The translations under genes were made by a program, and so were the position numbers. The notes beneath the pieces are model-generated. The model had not been told where the DNA came from, did not search any database, and saw only the letters and a program-made list of their open reading frames with translations. This document shows, one piece after another, positions 62,993 to 64,000 of a stretch of 64,000 nt of DNA. Source of the stretch: Streptomyces sp. 71268 (lineage in GTDB: Bacteria; Actinomycetota; Actinomycetes; Streptomycetales; Streptomycetaceae). The stretch spans positions 897,501 to 961,500 of the forward strand of contig NZ_CP114200.1 of assembly GCF_029392895.1 (NCBI RefSeq), read 5' to 3'. The stretch's first letter is position 1. Every line of letters starts with the position of its first letter.

Positions 62993-64000
62993 TCAGTCCT
63001 TACGCCGCGCCGCGCCGTCCGGGTTCGCGTCGTCGCGCCCGGCGGGGGCCGGGTGTGGGCCGGCGCCGCCGGGCCACGGTGCGCCGGCCAGGTGCTGGGC
63101 CACGGCGGCGGCCAGCGCGTGGGCCCGGGCCGCGGCGTGGCGCGGGCCCGTGCGGCGGGCGGGGCCAGCGGGGTGGGACAGGCCGCCGACGGCGAACACG
63201 CCGGGGTGTGAGGTGCGACCCTCGGCGTCGACGGCCGGGCGGCCGAGGTCGGCGGCGACGGCCAGGCCCGCGGCTGCGGCCAGCTCGTTCTCCGGCACCC
63301 AGGAGCCGCAGAACACCACCGCCGCGCAGTCGAGTTCGGCCACCGCGCCGTCGGCACGGCGCAGCCGCACGCCCGTGACGCGTCCGCCGGCCCCCGTCAG
63401 CTCCGTCACGGCGGCGGAGCCGAGGACGGGGACGCCCCAGCCGAGCCTGGCCAGCGCGCGCCACGGCGTCAGGCCGTGCGGCGGCCCGCCGACCAGCGCG
63501 ACGGGCCGGGTGCCGGCCCGTCGCAGGGCGCGCGTCACCCGGTAGCCGGCGTCGTCCGCCGACCCGACGACCACGGCCGTGGCGCCCAGGTGTTGACCGT
63601 GCTCGTGCAGCGCGCGCAGCGCCCCCTCACCGGTGAAGACGCCCTCCCCACGCGCGCCCGGCACCCCGCGCGCGGCGCGCGGGCGCTCCCTGGCGCCGGT
63701 GGCCAGCACGACGGCCCGCGCGGTGATCAGCTCGCGCCCGCCGGGTCCGGTGGCCGCCACGGTCAGCGGGCCCGCCCAGCCGGTGGCGGTCCAGCCGGTG
63801 CGCACCAGGGCCCCGGCGCCGGTGGCGGCGTCGAGCAGGCGCCGCGCCGCGTCCCGACCGGCCGGGGCGTGGCGCGGGAGGCGAGGATCGGACCAGGCGC
63901 CGCACGCCCAGGGCGCGTAGCGCAGCACGCCACCGGCCAACGGCTGTTGCTCAAGGACCTCCACCCGGCCGACCCCGGCCGCGGCGAGCGCGCTCGCGGC
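62993..64000 (-). CDS. FAD/NAD(P)-dependent oxidoreductase, C-terminal part (cut by window end)
   Basis: The frame is open to the last base, so the N-terminus is outside. The visible 335 residues contain VVLATGARERPRAARGVPGARGEGVFTGEGAL, a second dinucleotide-binding segment (LGATAVVVGSADDAGYRVTRAL) and HPGVFAVGGLSHP near the end. This resembles the A subunit/HcnB-type group of amine and opine oxidases (pyridine nucleotide-disulfide oxidoreductase fold). A typical GxGxxG start should lie just outside. Substrate unknown. Confidence 0.78.
   Translation of the reverse strand, partial: AASALAAAGVGRVEVLEQQPLAGGVLRYAPWACGAWSDPRLPRHAPAGRDAARRLLDAATGAGALVRTGWTATGWAGPLTVAATGPGGRELITARAVVLATGARERPRAARGVPGARGEGVFTGEGALRALHEHGQHLGATAVVVGSADDAGYRVTRALRRAGTRPVALVGGPPHGLTPWRALARLGWGVPVLGSAAVTELTGAGGRVTGVRLRRADGAVAELDCAAVVFCGSWVPENELAAAAGLAVAADLGRPAVDAEGRTSHPGVFAVGGLSHPAGPARRTGPRHAAARAHALAAAVAQHLAGAPWPGGAGPHPAPAGRDDANPDGAARRKD

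Overview
The window looks like actinomycete DNA, most probably from a Streptomyces or close relative. Base composition is very GC-rich, third codon positions are almost always G or C, GTG starts are frequent, and many genes are joined by 4-bp GTGA or ATGA overlaps. Family content points the same way: long-type GAPDH, Imm51, DUF779, MarR/TetR/LysR pairs and a PAS-GGDEF-EAL protein. No rRNA, tRNA, CRISPR array or intact mobile element was seen. Two remnants occur: an IS5-type transposase near 10.2-10.5 kb and an SDR tail near 52.9 kb.

Layout. 0-13 kb is mixed accessory metabolism: the end of an RTX-like repeat protein, small regulator/enzyme pairs, a dgdR-dgdA pair, a STAS/HTH divergent pair and a secreted HNH nuclease. 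13.3-18.9 kb carries a complete pqqABCDE operon, divergent from a secreted PQQ-dependent sugar dehydrogenase, so cofactor and enzyme sit together. 19.1-24.1 kb holds a three-gene leftward set: flavin-dependent halogenase, CPA2-type antiporter and a VAO/PCMH-type FAD oxidase. 24.1-27.4 kb is an unusually long stretch without a convincing gene.

27.4-48.8 kb is the most interesting part. All three core enzymes of the 4-hydroxyphenylglycine route are present: an HmaS-like 4-hydroxymandelate synthase, an Hmo-like oxidase and an HpgT-like aminotransferase. No NRPS is in the window. Instead there are two free-standing AMP-forming ligases, one free-standing ACP, a PPTase, a single FabF-like ketosynthase and a PhyH-type oxygenase. 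Further on come an MFS exporter, an acyl-ACP desaturase, an InhA-like enoyl reductase, three paralogous alpha/beta hydrolases and two paralogous TetR repressors. Eight copies of one operator-like motif (ACGAYCGTNCG, one of them degenerate) lie in the promoter regions of this block. That ties the scattered genes into one probable regulon. My inference is an NRPS-free pathway for a hydroxyphenylglycine- or mandelate-derived, acyl-ACP-linked product; the halogenase set may belong to it.

48.9-64 kb returns to ordinary chromosomal genes: GAPDH, a LuxR-type regulator, a LysR/MBL pair, HtpG, NUDIX, a secreted HExxH protein, DUF779, a PAS-GGDEF-EAL protein with a large insert in its GGDEF domain, and a FAD oxidoreductase cut by the window end. 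Functions are read from translated motifs and remembered family sequences; no database search was run.
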